Positions 16,231 through 25,368 are shown, counted from the stretch's first letter. The stretch: 64,000 nt of DNA from Microcoleus sp. bin48.metabat.b7b8b9.023 (GCF_013299185.1 NZ_JAAFKG010000008.1:94734-158733), one strand, 5' to 3'. The notes: generated by a model from the letters alone, not told the origin. Numbers and translations are program-made.

Positions 16231-16989
16231 ATGAAACAGACAGCAGACAAACTAGAATTCGTAGAAATGTTCGCATTTTGGATGGGGCTATTTGTTGGGG
16301 GGAGTTTTTTATTAGTCGGCGTATTTGGAGGTTTGTCTTCTGGCAGTTTTTTCCTTTATTTATTTGCTGTCGTTGGTTTGCTGATAGTGATATTTGTAGA
16401 AATTGAGACCATTGCATTTGACAAAAATCTCGGTCATATGACTATCAAGCGGCATAAACCACTCATTGGCAAAAAGAAACTGATCAAACACCTGCTTCAA
16501 GATATTTCAGGTGTGGAAATACAGGAGATGTCGAGCAGTGAGAGCAATACCTATCGTGTATGTCTGGTGTTGAACTCAGGTAAGCGACGTGTTCCTCTAA
16601 CTTCTAGCTTCAGCACTGGTGTAGGAAGCAAGCACAAAACAGCCGAAGTCATTGCGACATTCTTGAATATCACCAATTACGGTATTGATGGCTTTCCTAC
16701 CGAAAACTCTAACGAACTTAAATGGGAGACTATAGAAGAGGAAATTGCCCACTGGAAAACAGCAATTAAAAGTGATGCTAATGATGCTGATGCTCGCATG
16801 AAATTGGGATTAGCTTTGATGGTTCAAGATGCAACCAACAATAAAGAACAAGCAATGGGCTATCTCAAAGAGGCCGAGGCTTTGTTCAAAGCTCAAGGCT
16901 ATGACGAGGAAGCTATGCAGGCTGCTCAACTTTACGGTGTGGCTTATTGGGGAATGATGGGAAAGCGAGGTTCAGATTATCAAGATTGA
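16231..16989 (+). CDS. Membrane protein with bPH-like domain and TPR-like C-terminus
   Basis: A 252-residue protein; the start at 16231 gives MKQTADKLEFVEM, matching the MK.I..T...L starts of the paralogues downstream. Two membrane segments (about 13-60) are followed by FDKNLGHMTIKRHKPL, then IKHLLQDISGVEIQEMS and a strand VCLVLNSGKRRVPL. This is the order of elements in bacterial PH (DUF304-like) domains attached to membranes; the assignment is inference. Unlike its paralogues it carries an added helical tail (about 165-245) with TPR-like spacing (NDADARMKLGLALM and EAMQAAQLYGVAYWGMM). Confidence 0.68.
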   Translation: MKQTADKLEFVEMFAFWMGLFVGGSFLLVGVFGGLSSGSFFLYLFAVVGLLIVIFVEIETIAFDKNLGHMTIKRHKPLIGKKKLIKHLLQDISGVEIQEMSSSESNTYRVCLVLNSGKRRVPLTSSFSTGVGSKHKTAEVIATFLNITNYGIDGFPTENSNELKWETIEEEIAHWKTAIKSDANDADARMKLGLALMVQDATNNKEQAMGYLKEAEALFKAQGYDEEAMQAAQLYGVAYWGMMGKRGSDYQD

Positions 16990-17011
16990 TGCACTTAGAC
17001 TCAACAAACCG

Positions 17012-17272
17012 ATGTTTCCCCACCCACCAGCAACTCAAGAATCATCTCCGGGTACTCAGCCATCTCCTCGATTTGATGCAGCATCTGTACCCGGTAACAA
17101 AGATGAATTCAAAAAATCAATGAAACTTGGCTATGTCTGCTACGCACAGAGAGACTATCAAACGGCTTTAATCAATTTTAACAGAGCTTTGCAGGTGCTT
17201 CCGGACGATGCTTGTGCTGTCCAGGCTGTTGACAATACCAAAATGGCGATCGTCGGCCGCCGGACTAAATAA
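17012..17272 (+). pseudogene. Detached TPR fragment related to the 15545 gene
   Basis: An 86-residue frame: a Ser/Pro-rich start, then EFKKSMKLGYVCYAQRDYQT and ALINFNRALQVLPDDA, nearly the same as the C-terminal TPR of the protein at 15545-16189. The membrane part is missing and there is only a 22-bp gap to the preceding gene. It could still be translated as a small soluble TPR protein, but a truncated duplicate is the simpler reading. Confidence 0.6.
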
Positions 17273-17333
17273 TCCGTGGATTATAAATTAGTAATTCACA
17301 TCATTTTCCAAACAATAATAACAGGGTAAACTT

Positions 17334-17831
17334 ATGAATATTCTCAAACAAACACCAACCCAACTAATAATTCAAACTTCTAGAATCTGGAATGGATTGC
17401 TATTGATTTCTCCTTTTGTCGCAATCGGATTCTTGCAGATTATCTTTGCCTGCAATTGGATAGGGGGAGGCATATTTTTGTTATTCTCCCTGTGTTTGTT
17501 GGACGGCGCGATATCTGAAATCTATATCTTTGATAAAACTTTGGGAAAAATGACCGTTAAACGACGGGGTTTGTCGCTTAATCATGTTGCCGAACGATCA
17601 ATTCGCGATATTTGTGCGGTGGAATTAGAGGAAATAGGAGATAGCGAAGGAAATTATAGCTACTATGTTGAGTTATTAATGTTGGGTTGCGATCGCATTT
17701 GTTTGAGAAGCAATTCAGTAACAGAACAATGCCAAATGGCCGACTTAATCCGCAGCTATGTCTCGACGAGCTATGATAGCACTGAAGCAATATCTTTGCC
17801 AAGCAAGTGCACCGGAGGGATTGTCAAATAA
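17334..17831 (+). CDS. Small membrane protein with bPH-like domain (paralogue family)
   Basis: A 165-residue protein: MNILKQTPTQLIIQTSRIWN, two membrane segments (about 20-60), then YIFDKTLGKMTVKRRGLSLN, HVAERSIRDICAVELEE and YYVELLMLGCDRICL, ending in an amphipathic stretch QMADLIRSYV. These blocks recur in the proteins at 16231, 18102, 19458 (decayed) and 20240. This copy is a short version lacking the central extracytoplasmic region with SCKK..RTIATCE. Function unknown; no partner enzyme is nearby. Confidence 0.68.
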   Translation: MNILKQTPTQLIIQTSRIWNGLLLISPFVAIGFLQIIFACNWIGGGIFLLFSLCLLDGAISEIYIFDKTLGKMTVKRRGLSLNHVAERSIRDICAVELEEIGDSEGNYSYYVELLMLGCDRICLRSNSVTEQCQMADLIRSYVSTSYDSTEAISLPSKCTGGIVK

Positions 17832-17904
17832 TCTGTGCATGATAGAATGGAAACAACACAAAAATAAGCAATTCAAGTTTTTGTGTCATCCAAAGGATGA
17901 ATTC

Positions 17905-18078
17905 ATGAAAAAACTCAAGGGAACACCATATAATGAACTAAAAATTCAACGTTCTAATATCTGGCTAGATTTATTGTCTAGCTTGCCCTTCATTGTCGTT
18001 GGATTATGGGCGATCGCACTAAATGAATACATCGCCTTCAATGACGATCTAAAAAGTTTTGTAACAATTGTCAATTAA
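17905..18078 (+). pseudogene. Truncated N-terminal copy of the paralogue family
   Basis: A 57-residue frame, MKKLKGTPYNELKIQRSNIW, followed by one membrane segment (LLSSLPFIVVGLWAIALNEY) and a stop. It resembles the first 45 residues of the 17334 protein. After the stop comes the sequence that is repeated exactly 900 bp later, so the truncation lies at a duplication boundary. A GATCGCACTAAATGAAT word here (18011-18027) also recurs at 19796-19812, after the last unit. Confidence 0.6.
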
Positions 18079-19042
18079 CTACACTGGAGCTGATGCCTAA
18101 CATGAAAGTTATTCAAAAAACGGAAGATATTCTAGAGCTTGACGATCGAGAAGAAGGGAGTTTTATGGCGATAATTTTTACCGGGTTTGGTGTCAAATTT
18201 TTAGGATTTATTGTATTAATAATGACACTCGGCTTGATTTCCGCTTCTGGAGTGGACAGACTTTCGTGCAAAAAGATCGAGCGAACGATCGCAACTTGCG
18301 AAATCAGCACGTCAAGTGTTATGGGATTAGTGAAAGGTGAAATAACTTCGATTGAGGGAGTCCAAAAAGCTAAAGTTGACACAATAAATAGTACCGATAG
18401 CGAGGGAAATTCAACTTCTAAGCAGCAGATGTCTCTTGTGACAAAGCAAGAAAATATTAGCCTAGCGAATCGATTTTCTGGGGAGGACGTAGAGTTGTTC
18501 AATAAATATATACAAACTGCTGTCGGAGGATTAATAATAGAAAAAGATGATCGGTTATATCATTCTGGTATCTTGCTTTTTTTTATCATGTTTTCTTTTG
18601 TTGCTGCTCGTGAAGATATAAATATATTGCGCCGTAAACTGATTAGGCAAAATTACGTTTTCGACAAAAATAAAAATATTTTGACTATTCATAAAAACTG
18701 GTTGTGGATGAATCAAGTTGCCGAACGATCGTTGAGTGAAATTGCTGAAGTCGAATTGAAAACAGTTCAAGTAAATAAAACAGAAGATGACAGCCATACT
18801 TACTACGAGGTGTGTTTGCTAATCAATGCGGGAGATATCTTATGTTTAAGCAGTAGCTGGAATCCGGGAGAGCAACAAGAAATGGCTGATTTGATTCGCC
18901 GCTTCCTCGACGGGCGATCTGAATCAATAATCAACGATTAATGACGATCTAGAAAGTTTTGTAACAATTGTCAATTAATTATACTGGAGCTGATATCTGA
19001 CATGAAAGTTATTCAAAAAACAAGACATCTTCTAGAACTTAG
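18041..19042. repeat. Direct repeats bounding a 900-bp tandem duplication
   Basis: 18041-18142 and 18941-19042 are nearly identical, exactly 900 bp apart. Both begin ATGACGATCT(A/A)(A/G)AAAGTTTT, contain GTAACAATTGTCAATTAA and ACTGGAGCTGAT, and run into the start codon and first codons (ATGAAAGTTATTCAAAAAAC) of the genes at 18102 and 19002. They mark the left edges of two tandem gene copies. Confidence 0.9.
18102..18941 (+). CDS. Membrane protein of the bPH-like paralogue family, full length
   Basis: A 279-residue protein. MKVIQKTEDILELDD, membrane segment about 17-45, then a region with SCKKIERTIATCEISTSSVM and MSLVTKQENISL, ending LFNKYIQTAVGG. Further membrane segments lie at about 148-172, then YVFDKNKNILTIHKNWLWMN, QVAERSLSEIAEVELK, a strand YYEVCLLINAGDILCL and QQEMADLIRRFL. 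The start at 18102 is used because the ATG at 18093 is absent from the second copy. Two Cys flanking a loop may form a disulfide outside the cytoplasm. No known function. Confidence 0.68.
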   Translation: MKVIQKTEDILELDDREEGSFMAIIFTGFGVKFLGFIVLIMTLGLISASGVDRLSCKKIERTIATCEISTSSVMGLVKGEITSIEGVQKAKVDTINSTDSEGNSTSKQQMSLVTKQENISLANRFSGEDVELFNKYIQTAVGGLIIEKDDRLYHSGILLFFIMFSFVAAREDINILRRKLIRQNYVFDKNKNILTIHKNWLWMNQVAERSLSEIAEVELKTVQVNKTEDDSHTYYEVCLLINAGDILCLSSSWNPGEQQEMADLIRRFLDGRSESIIND

Positions 19043-19805
19043 CAATAGACTCGAATTGAAGAATAATGCGATCGTATTCCTTACCAGCTATTTTTTCACA
19101 TTTGGACTGCCAACTTTAGGCTTATTTTTGTTAATACCTGTCGGGATCGTCGATGCTGGAGTGGAAAGATTTTCCTGCAAAAAAGTTGAGCGAACGATCG
19201 CAACTTGCGAATTAACCACGTCAACTTTTGTGGGGTTAGTGAAAGGCAAATTAACCTCAATCGAGGGAGTTAAAGGATCGAGAGTTGATAAAATAACTGA
19301 TACAGATATGGAGGAGGTATTTCTCGTAACCAACCAAGGTGATGTTCCGCTACCGAATCAAACTGGTGACGATGTAAGGTTGTTCAACAAATACATACAA
19401 ACGGCTGTCGGAGAAATAGTAATATAAAAAGATTACGGGTCATCGTTTTCGGGTATTTTGATAGGAGCGGTTGCCATGCTCCCTTTTGTATTAGCTGTTG
19501 TAGGAGGAACATACTTTGCACTTCGTTATGAATTCATTCTGGAAAATTACATCTTTGATATAAATACAAGTACATTAACTATCAAAAAAAGGGGAATATG
19601 GGTAAATGAAGTTGCAGAAATATCCATCGGCGAAATTTCCAAAGTAGAATTAAAAACAATACCTACCGAAAACGATAACTTATATGAAGTACGTTTGCTA
19701 ATGAATGAGGGCGATCATCTATCTTTAGGCAAAATTGCGAATCAGAAAGAGCAACAAAAAATGGCTGACTTGATTTGCGGCTATATCGAGAAGCGATCGC
19801 ACTAA
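19002..19805 (+). pseudogene. Second tandem copy, interrupted by one in-frame nonsense codon
   Basis: 19002-19427 encodes MKVIQKTRHLLELSNRLE and the SCKKVERTIATCEL block, ending GEIVI then TAA at 19425-19427. The same frame continues with KDYGSSFSGILIGA and the C-terminal blocks YIFDINTSTLTIKKRGIW, NEVAEISIGEISKVEL and QQKMADLICGYI to 19805. At the stop the intact copy has GLIIEKD, so a GAA to TAA change explains the break. The open part after the stop could be translated from TTG at 19458. The rest shows no frameshift, so the lesion looks recent. Confidence 0.8.
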
Positions 19806-20239
19806 ATGAATTCACCTGCGACTTTAAGTACGCGCGGCGTAGCTATCCCTCTGGGCTGAATCGCCCAAATCAATAATTAACGATACTTAGGTAGGCGCCA
19901 ATAAACTTTACATTCTGTTACATTATAAAGTTTTCTTCATTTTTGTTTGCCATTACTTCCTGTACGATCGCGCTAGAAAGCTAACGTTTGACTCCCAATG
20001 AGATAATTAATATATTTTTACGATTCATCTCCTTAGATCGCGGAAAGCTCTCTCAAACGCAGCCGCAGCTTAACTCGCGACAATTGTTGTCGGTCAGAAA
20101 TTTTAGTGCTAGCCTATTAGCAAGATAAAAAGGGTTATTCCATAGGATCGCTTCCAATAATATATAAGTTAACAATTTGACCTAGCCTGGTCGGGAAGTC
20201 GATCTGTAACATCAGTTTTGGAGTTAAAGGGTGAAGTAA
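19806..20239. other. Gene-free gap inside the paralogue cluster
   Basis: Short scars of the duplicated unit are visible: 19796-19812 matches 18011-18027, and 19862-19886 resembles the 3' end of the 18102 gene (AATCAATAATTAACGAT versus AATCAATAATCAACGAT). An AACTTTA/TAAAGTT hairpin lies at about 19906-19932. No further coding sequence is seen; TTGGAG at 20218-20223 and AAAGGGTGA at 20227-20235 precede the next gene. Confidence 0.5.
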
Positions 20240-21034
20240 ATGAAAATAATTAAGCACACGGCAACTGAACTAATAATTCAGACCAAAAGCATATTGGATT
20301 TTTGGTTCCCTAGTTGTTTATTAATGACATTTGGACTGATCGGGCTGACTTTTGACTATCATGCAGCAACTTTGATCTGCCAGCGATCGCAGGAAAAACA
20401 AGGAAATTGCCAGTTGGTGCGATCGCACTTACTGGGATCGAACATCCAAGAAATTCATCTTGCTGCTTTGCAGGGAGCAAAAGTAGAAAGATTTGGAGCC
20501 AAAAGCAGAGTTGTACTTGTGACGAATGTTGGCGATGTTCCTTTGAGTGCTAACTCGACTAACTGGGGGAATAAAGAGGCTGTTGCTTCCGACATCAATT
20601 TTTATCTGAAAAATGCAAAATCTCGCTTGCTGCGCTTAAGCCAAGACGATCGCTGGTTGGGATGGACAGGAGGCATATTTTTGCTCGCAGGAGTCGGAGT
20701 CATCGCCTTGGGAAATAAAGAAACCTACAGCTTCGATGGAACTTCCAACACCTTGACTGTTAAACGGCGGGGTTTGTTGGCTCGTAAAGTAATTAAACGC
20801 TCTCTGTTCGAGATTTATGGGGTGGAAGTCGATCGCACGAGAGATCGGGATCATGATATTTGGTACCAAGTTAGACTGTTAGTTTCTGGAGGAGATCGCA
20901 TATCCCTTCCCCACACTATGAACCCTTACAAGCAAGTAGAAATCGCCAAAGCGATTAACAACTACCTCCACGCGCGATCGCACGAAAGTATTTGTAGTGA
21001 GGATTGCAGTCAGAGTGAAAATTCTGCCGGCTAA
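20240..21034 (+). CDS. Membrane protein of the bPH-like paralogue family, full length
   Basis: A 264-residue protein, the most diverged full-length member. MKIIKHTATELIIQT, membrane segment about 20-40, an extracytoplasmic-type region with ICQRSQEKQGNCQL and VVLVTNVGDVPLS, a second hydrophobic segment (WLGWTGGIFLLAGVGVIALG), then YSFDGTSNTLTVKRRGLLA, KRSLFEIYGVEVDR and YQVRLLVSGGDRISL. The last 16 or so residues (SICSEDCSQSENSAG) are encoded by a degenerate left arm of the GAGGACTTCAGTCC repeat, so the natural C-terminus was probably at HARSHE. Confidence 0.7.
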   Translation: MKIIKHTATELIIQTKSILDFWFPSCLLMTFGLIGLTFDYHAATLICQRSQEKQGNCQLVRSHLLGSNIQEIHLAALQGAKVERFGAKSRVVLVTNVGDVPLSANSTNWGNKEAVASDINFYLKNAKSRLLRLSQDDRWLGWTGGIFLLAGVGVIALGNKETYSFDGTSNTLTVKRRGLLARKVIKRSLFEIYGVEVDRTRDRDHDIWYQVRLLVSGGDRISLPHTMNPYKQVEIAKAINNYLHARSHESICSEDCSQSENSAG

Positions 21035-21296
21035 AGTCTTCACTACAAACCTAGTTATTTTTGCGGACTAAAGTCCTCACTACAAACCTAGTTTTTTTTG
21101 CGGACTAAAGTCCTCACTACAAACCTAGTTCTTTTTGCGGACTAAAGTCCTCACTACAAACCTGTCTTCACTACAAACCTAGTTATTTTTGCGGACTAAA
21201 GTCCTCACTACAAACCTAGTTCTTTTTGCGGACTAAAGTCCTCACTACAAACCTAGTTCTTTTTGCGGACTAAAGTCCTCACTACAAACCTAGTTC
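20996..21296. repeat. Array of GAGGACTTCAGTCC-family arms
   Basis: A degenerate left arm (GTGAGGATTGCAGTCAG) is followed by about seven right arms of the form GCGGACTAAAGTCCTCACTA plus CAAACCTAG, at a spacing of 37-38 bp, separated by TTATTTTT or TTCTTTTT. It overlaps the 3' ends of both flanking convergent genes: it encodes the C-terminal residues of the 20240 protein and the last codons and stop of glmU. Confidence 0.92.
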
Positions 21297-22679
21297 TTTG
21301 TTTCGATCTTTCAACTTCCAACCTGGTTTGACAACTTGGCGGGAACGTGCAATTACTAAACAATCGTCCGGCACATCTTCCGTTACCGCAGAACCTGCGG
21401 CTACAGTCACATCTTCCCCCACAGTTATCGGTGCAACTAGCACGCTGTTTGCACCGATTTTAGTGCGATCGCCTATTTGAGTTTTGTGCTTATTTTTGCC
21501 GTCGTAATTGGCGGTAATTGTCCCTGCACCGATGTTGACTTTTTCTCCCAAAGTCGCGTCGCCTAAATAAGACAAGTGAGCGACATTAGTTCGATCGCCA
21601 ATTTGAGTATTTTTCAATTCTACAAAATTGCCGACGCGACAGTTGGCGCCTATTTGTGCGTGTCCCCGCAAGTGTGCGTAGGGCCCAATTCGCGAATTTT
21701 CCGACACCGTACTGTCCGAAATTACCGAATAAAGCACAGTCACGTTTTCCTTAATTTGACTGTTTTCAATCAAACTACCGGGCCCGATGCGACTCCCAGA
21801 GGCGATCGAAGTTTTACCCCGCAAGTGAGTTTGCGGTTCAATTACCACATCCGGCTGCAACTCTACGGTATCGTCGATCGTGATGCTGTTGGGATCGATC
21901 AGCGTCACGCCCGCTTTCATCCACTTATCCTTTACCCGGGCTTGCAAAATATCGGAAGCTGTGGCTAAATGTTTGCGATCGTTAATTCCCAAGATTTCTT
22001 GATAATCTTCAACATCCACCGCCATCACGGGAGAGAGAATACTTACCGTATCAGTTAGGTAATATTCTTTTTGGTCATTGTCTGCTTTTAAATCTGGCAA
22101 AATTTTCTCTAAATGCGGCCAGTGAAAACAATAAACACCTGCATTGATTCGCTGGTTTTTCTTTTGAGCTGTTGTACAGTCGCGATCTTCGACAATTTGC
22201 TGGACAAAGTTTTGACTGTCAGTAAATACTCGCCCGTATCCTTGAGGATTCGGCAAATTAGCTGTCAATATAGTAGCAGAGTTTTTGTGCTGTTGGTGAA
22301 TTGCCATCAATTGTTTGATAGTTTCTGCCCTCAGCAAAGGTACATCCCCATTTAATACCAGCAAATCTCCTGGAAATCCCTTTAAGTGAGGCAGCAATTG
22401 CTGGATGGCGTGACCGGTTCCCAATTGTTCGGTTTGTTCGACAAATTCTAGGGGAGGAAAATCAGGATTTTCCGGTATTTCTTGACTTTCCATCAGCGAT
22501 TGTTTAACGAGTTCACCTCGATAACCGACTATGACAAGTCGCCGGGAAATTTCAATTTCTTGACAACTTTGGAGGACTCGTTCAACTAGCGATCGACCAC
22601 CCAATTCGTGGAGAACTTTGGGCAAGTCAGATTTCATGCGCGTGCCGCGTCCAGCAGCTAAAATTGCTATTGCTATCAT
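21282..22679 (-). CDS. glmU: Bifunctional GlmU: GlcN-1-P acetyltransferase / UDP-GlcNAc pyrophosphorylase
   Basis: A 465-residue protein. The N-terminal nucleotidyltransferase has the signature [20 protein letters not shown] and the metal/nucleotide loops LNGDVPLL and INAGVYCF. The C-terminal half is a left-handed beta-helix of hexapeptide repeats ([43 protein letters not shown]), the acetyl-CoA site. It makes UDP-N-acetylglucosamine for peptidoglycan and polysaccharides, in the cytosol. The last residues ELGL and the TAG stop lie inside the repeat array, so the original 3' end has been replaced. Confidence 0.95.
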   Translation of the reverse strand: MIAIAILAAGRGTRMKSDLPKVLHELGGRSLVERVLQSCQEIEISRRLVIVGYRGELVKQSLMESQEIPENPDFPPLEFVEQTEQLGTGHAIQQLLPHLKGFPGDLLVLNGDVPLLRAETIKQLMAIHQQHKNSATILTANLPNPQGYGRVFTDSQNFVQQIVEDRDCTTAQKKNQRINAGVYCFHWPHLEKILPDLKADNDQKEYYLTDTVSILSPVMAVDVEDYQEILGINDRKHLATASDILQARVKDKWMKAGVTLIDPNSITIDDTVELQPDVVIEPQTHLRGKTSIASGSRIGPGSLIENSQIKENVTVLYSVISDSTVSENSRIGPYAHLRGHAQIGANCRVGNFVELKNTQIGDRTNVAHLSYLGDATLGEKVNIGAGTITANYDGKNKHKTQIGDRTKIGANSVLVAPITVGEDVTVAAGSAVTEDVPDDCLVIARSRQVVKPGWKLKDRNKELGL

Positions 22680-22876
22680 TGTGCGATCGAGCTATTTGCT
22701 ATAAAAACTAGAATATTGACTAAATGATGATATCACTCGCTGTCCGTCGATGGCACTGCGATCGCACAATTTTTTAATCTCCAATCTCGAATCCGGGCGT
22801 ACTGCGTCTTTTTCCAGCCGGATGTCCGTTTGAGGCGCTACGGTTGTGGTATCTGGAGTTGCGCGCCCGATATCAA

Positions 22877-22942
22877 ATTTCTGAGGACTGAAGTCCTCAC
22901 TACGAACCTGAGTTCGTTTCGTAGTAAGGACTTCAGTCCTTC
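22877..22942. repeat. GAGGACTTCAGTCC-family inverted repeat
   Basis: The left arm GAGGACTGAAGTCCTCACTA plus CGAAC (about 22882-22906) and the right arm GTTCGTTTCGTAGTAAGGAC plus TTCAGTCCTT (about 22911-22940) form a hairpin upstream of glmU. The remaining 22680-23059 shows no gene I can support. Confidence 0.85.
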
Positions 22943-23059
22943 CCCAAGAGATGGGACGGAGACAGAGAGAAATTATTTGCATCTTTGATCTGGGATTTAC
23001 CGAGATAGATTATACTGTTCGTTGAATTTCAGTTATGGTGTTTTCAACTCAAAAAAACT

Positions 23060-23216
23060 ATTAGTTCCTTCTTCCGACTTCCTTCTTCCGACTTCCTTCT
23101 TCCGACTTCCATCGGACTGAATCCGTTACATCCGTTACATCCGCTACAGAATCCGTTGCCGAACTTCCTTCTTCCTTCTTCCTTCTTCCTTCTTCCTTTC
23201 TTTCTGCAATCAGGTG
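23060..23216. repeat. TTCTTCC simple repeat and second copy of the 43-bp repeat
   Basis: TTCCTTCTTCCGACTTCC units at about 23065-23112, then the 43-bp repeat copy (23122-23164, 42/43 identical to the copy inside trmJ), then five CTTCCTT units to about 23201. The block ends just before the ATG at 23224, so it is the 5' untranslated region or promoter of the next gene. Confidence 0.88.
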
Positions 23217-23223
23217 TCCAGCT

Positions 23224-24213
23224 ATGACAGAGCTTAATTTTCAGGAACTTGCCAAGCAGGGAAATCCACAGGCGATCGCATCTTGGCTCAACAGCCAGTT
23301 GCCATCTGAAGGGATCGCAGCCTCCGCGAATCTCAACGGCGACTGTTTGGATGTAATTCTGGAGGCAGAGCAACTACCGATAGAAGATACATTAGTTGAT
23401 TTTGTCCGTGAAAAACTGACGGATTTGCAGCCGAATTCGATTCGCAAAGTGAAGGTTGAGGGGCGAGAAAGCGGTGAGATTGGGGCTGCTTGGAGTCAAG
23501 AGTTTAGTTTGGAGAGCAGCATTTTGGAACCACAAAGCTTTGCAGGAGAATCAGTGCCAAATCTTGCTGTTGCTAATATGGACGATCGCACAGAAAGAGA
23601 GAGTACAGATATGGATGAGGAGAAATCGCCGGAATTGGCTGCATTTGAGAACCGATTGCGATCGACTTTCATTGTCGTCGGGCTGGTAACGGGTATTTTG
23701 GCGATCGCCGTGGTGGCATTTGTCAGTAAGATGTTAAACGAGCCGCCAGCAACTGCTCTGAAGAATCCAGATGAAACTACTGCCAATGTAGCAACTGTAC
23801 CGGATACCTTTCGAGAAGCCGTTAACAGCGCAGTCAAAGCAGCAGAGTTAGGGCGATCGGCAAAAACGAAGGAAGATTGGACGATCGTTGCCGATCGCTG
23901 GCAAGAAGCGGTATCGTTGATGAGAAGAGTACCCGTGTCCAGCGCCAACCACGAACTAGCTCAGACAAAAGTAATCGAGTATCAAAAATATCTGCTTTAC
24001 GCTCAAGAATCAGCAGTAAATCCACCTCCCCTAGAGCCAACTCCCCCAACAGCCGTAAAACCTAATCCTAAGAAAGCTAATTCCGAAAAAGCAGAACCGG
24101 ATAAAGCAACTTCTAAGAAAGCCAATTCCGAAAAAGAAAGCTCCGAAAAACCTAATCCTAAGAAAGCTAATTCCGAAAAAGCAGAACCGGATAAAGCAAC
24201 TCCTTCTCGATAA
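23224..24213 (+). CDS. Single-TM protein with one alanine-rich repeat and Lys/Glu tail
   Basis: A 329-residue protein. Residues 1-105 (FQELAKQGNPQAIASWLNSQ, then LDVILEAEQLP and VKVEGRESGEIGAAWSQEF) match an N-terminal domain common in cyanobacterial membrane proteins. One membrane segment lies at about 147-168. Residues about 196-262 hold one helical unit, AVNSAVKAAELGRSAKTKED then W..VADRWQEAVSLMRRVPVSS, the same unit that is duplicated in the 11958 protein. The tail (about 270-329) is built from KKANSEKAEPDK-type repeats. Function unknown. Confidence 0.72.
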   Translation: MTELNFQELAKQGNPQAIASWLNSQLPSEGIAASANLNGDCLDVILEAEQLPIEDTLVDFVREKLTDLQPNSIRKVKVEGRESGEIGAAWSQEFSLESSILEPQSFAGESVPNLAVANMDDRTERESTDMDEEKSPELAAFENRLRSTFIVVGLVTGILAIAVVAFVSKMLNEPPATALKNPDETTANVATVPDTFREAVNSAVKAAELGRSAKTKEDWTIVADRWQEAVSLMRRVPVSSANHELAQTKVIEYQKYLLYAQESAVNPPPLEPTPPTAVKPNPKKANSEKAEPDKATSKKANSEKESSEKPNPKKANSEKAEPDKATPSR

Positions 24214-24216
24214 ATT

Positions 24217-24472
24217 AGGTACGTAGTTGCGCTTAAGCGCTCTTGCTTATATATATAAAAGAGCGCTTTCATCGCAACTACATACCTGAAAATTAGCTTA
24301 GATCTTCCAAAAAAGCCGAACCGGAGAACAAAAGGTACGTAGTTGCGCTTCAGCGCTTTTTCTCATGTATCTCAAAGAGCGCTTAAGCGCAACTACATAC
24401 CTAAGAATTAGCCTAGCTCTAGCGCTATTTCTTATATATCTCAAAGAGCGCTTAAGCGCAACTACATACCTA
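24217..24472. repeat. GTACGT-family cluster, two full units and one right arm
   Basis: Units at 24217-24287 and 24333-24402, each AGGTACGTAGTTGCGCTT, loop, then GCGCAACTACATACCT. A third unit (about 24418-24472) has lost the outer left arm. AGAATTAGCCTAG and similar spacers repeat. It lies directly downstream of the 23224 gene and could act as its transcript end. Confidence 0.9.
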
Positions 24473-24543
24473 AGAATTAGCCTAGATATTCTGCGGGTAT
24501 TTATGAAGTACCGAGAGATGTCCTATCACAAATTTGAATAGTT

Positions 24544-25368
24544 ATGAATGACAACAATTTAATCGTTTCCCCTGAATGGTTGGCCGCCAATACCGAAAAT
24601 CCGCAAGTGGTAATTGTGGACTGTCGATTTGCTCTCGCCGATCGAAAATTGGGACAAAAACAATATCAAGAAAGTCACATTCCCGGATCTTTCTATTTAG
24701 ATTTAAACGAAGATCTGGCGAGTGTAGTTGGCACCCACGGCGGCAGACACCCGCTGCCCAATATTGCAGAATTAGCTAAGAAATTCAGCGCTATCGGCAT
24801 TAATTCATCAGAAACTTTAGTCGTGGCTTATGACGATTCGCGACTGGCATTTGCATCTCGTTTGTGGTGGCTGCTGCGATACATGGGACACAGCAAAGTC
24901 GCTTTGTTAGACGGCGGTTTCAGCGCTTGGAAAGCGGCGGGATATCCGGTAACAGATACTTGGACAAAACCTCGCGCGGGTAAATTTGTAGTGCAATTGC
25001 AGCCAGATATGGCGGTAGATATCGAGGCTGTAAAAGAGCGAAAAGACTTGCCGGAGACAGTTTTGGTTGATTCGCGAGAAAGTGAGAGATACGAGGGTTT
25101 GCGGGAGCCGATCGACCCTATTGCAGGCCACATTCCGGGTGCTGTCAACTACCCTTGGCAAGGAGTGACCGAGGAAACTGGAAAAGTGCGATCGAACTCC
25201 GAACAAAAACAGCGGTGGGCGGAATTAGAAAAAGCCGAAGAAATCATCGTTTATTGCGGTTCCGGCGTGACAGCTTGCGTAAATTTACTATCCTTAGAAA
25301 TCGCCGGAATTCCCGCTGCTAAACTCTATGTCGGTAGCTGGAGTGACTGGTGTTCCTATCAGTTGTAG
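24544..25368 (+). CDS. sseA: Thiosulfate/3-mercaptopyruvate sulfurtransferase (tandem rhodanese)
   Basis: A 274-residue protein with two rhodanese domains. The N-terminal one (about 1-140) has the CH2A motif VIVDCRFALADRK and SHIPGSFYLDLN but no catalytic Cys. The C-terminal one (about 155-274) has the active loop CGSGVTA with Cys238. The six-residue loop CGSGVT is typical of this family; loop sequence alone does not settle thiosulfate versus mercaptopyruvate. It is cytosolic, used in sulfur transfer or cyanide detoxification. It stands alone between repeat regions. Confidence 0.88.
   Translation: MNDNNLIVSPEWLAANTENPQVVIVDCRFALADRKLGQKQYQESHIPGSFYLDLNEDLASVVGTHGGRHPLPNIAELAKKFSAIGINSSETLVVAYDDSRLAFASRLWWLLRYMGHSKVALLDGGFSAWKAAGYPVTDTWTKPRAGKFVVQLQPDMAVDIEAVKERKDLPETVLVDSRESERYEGLREPIDPIAGHIPGAVNYPWQGVTEETGKVRSNSEQKQRWAELEKAEEIIVYCGSGVTACVNLLSLEIAGIPAAKLYVGSWSDWCSYQL

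Noticed and set aside
22692..22982. A 96-codon minus-strand frame upstream of glmU
   Set aside because: Its first half is the GAGGACTTCAGTCC repeat and no domain or ribosome-binding site was found.
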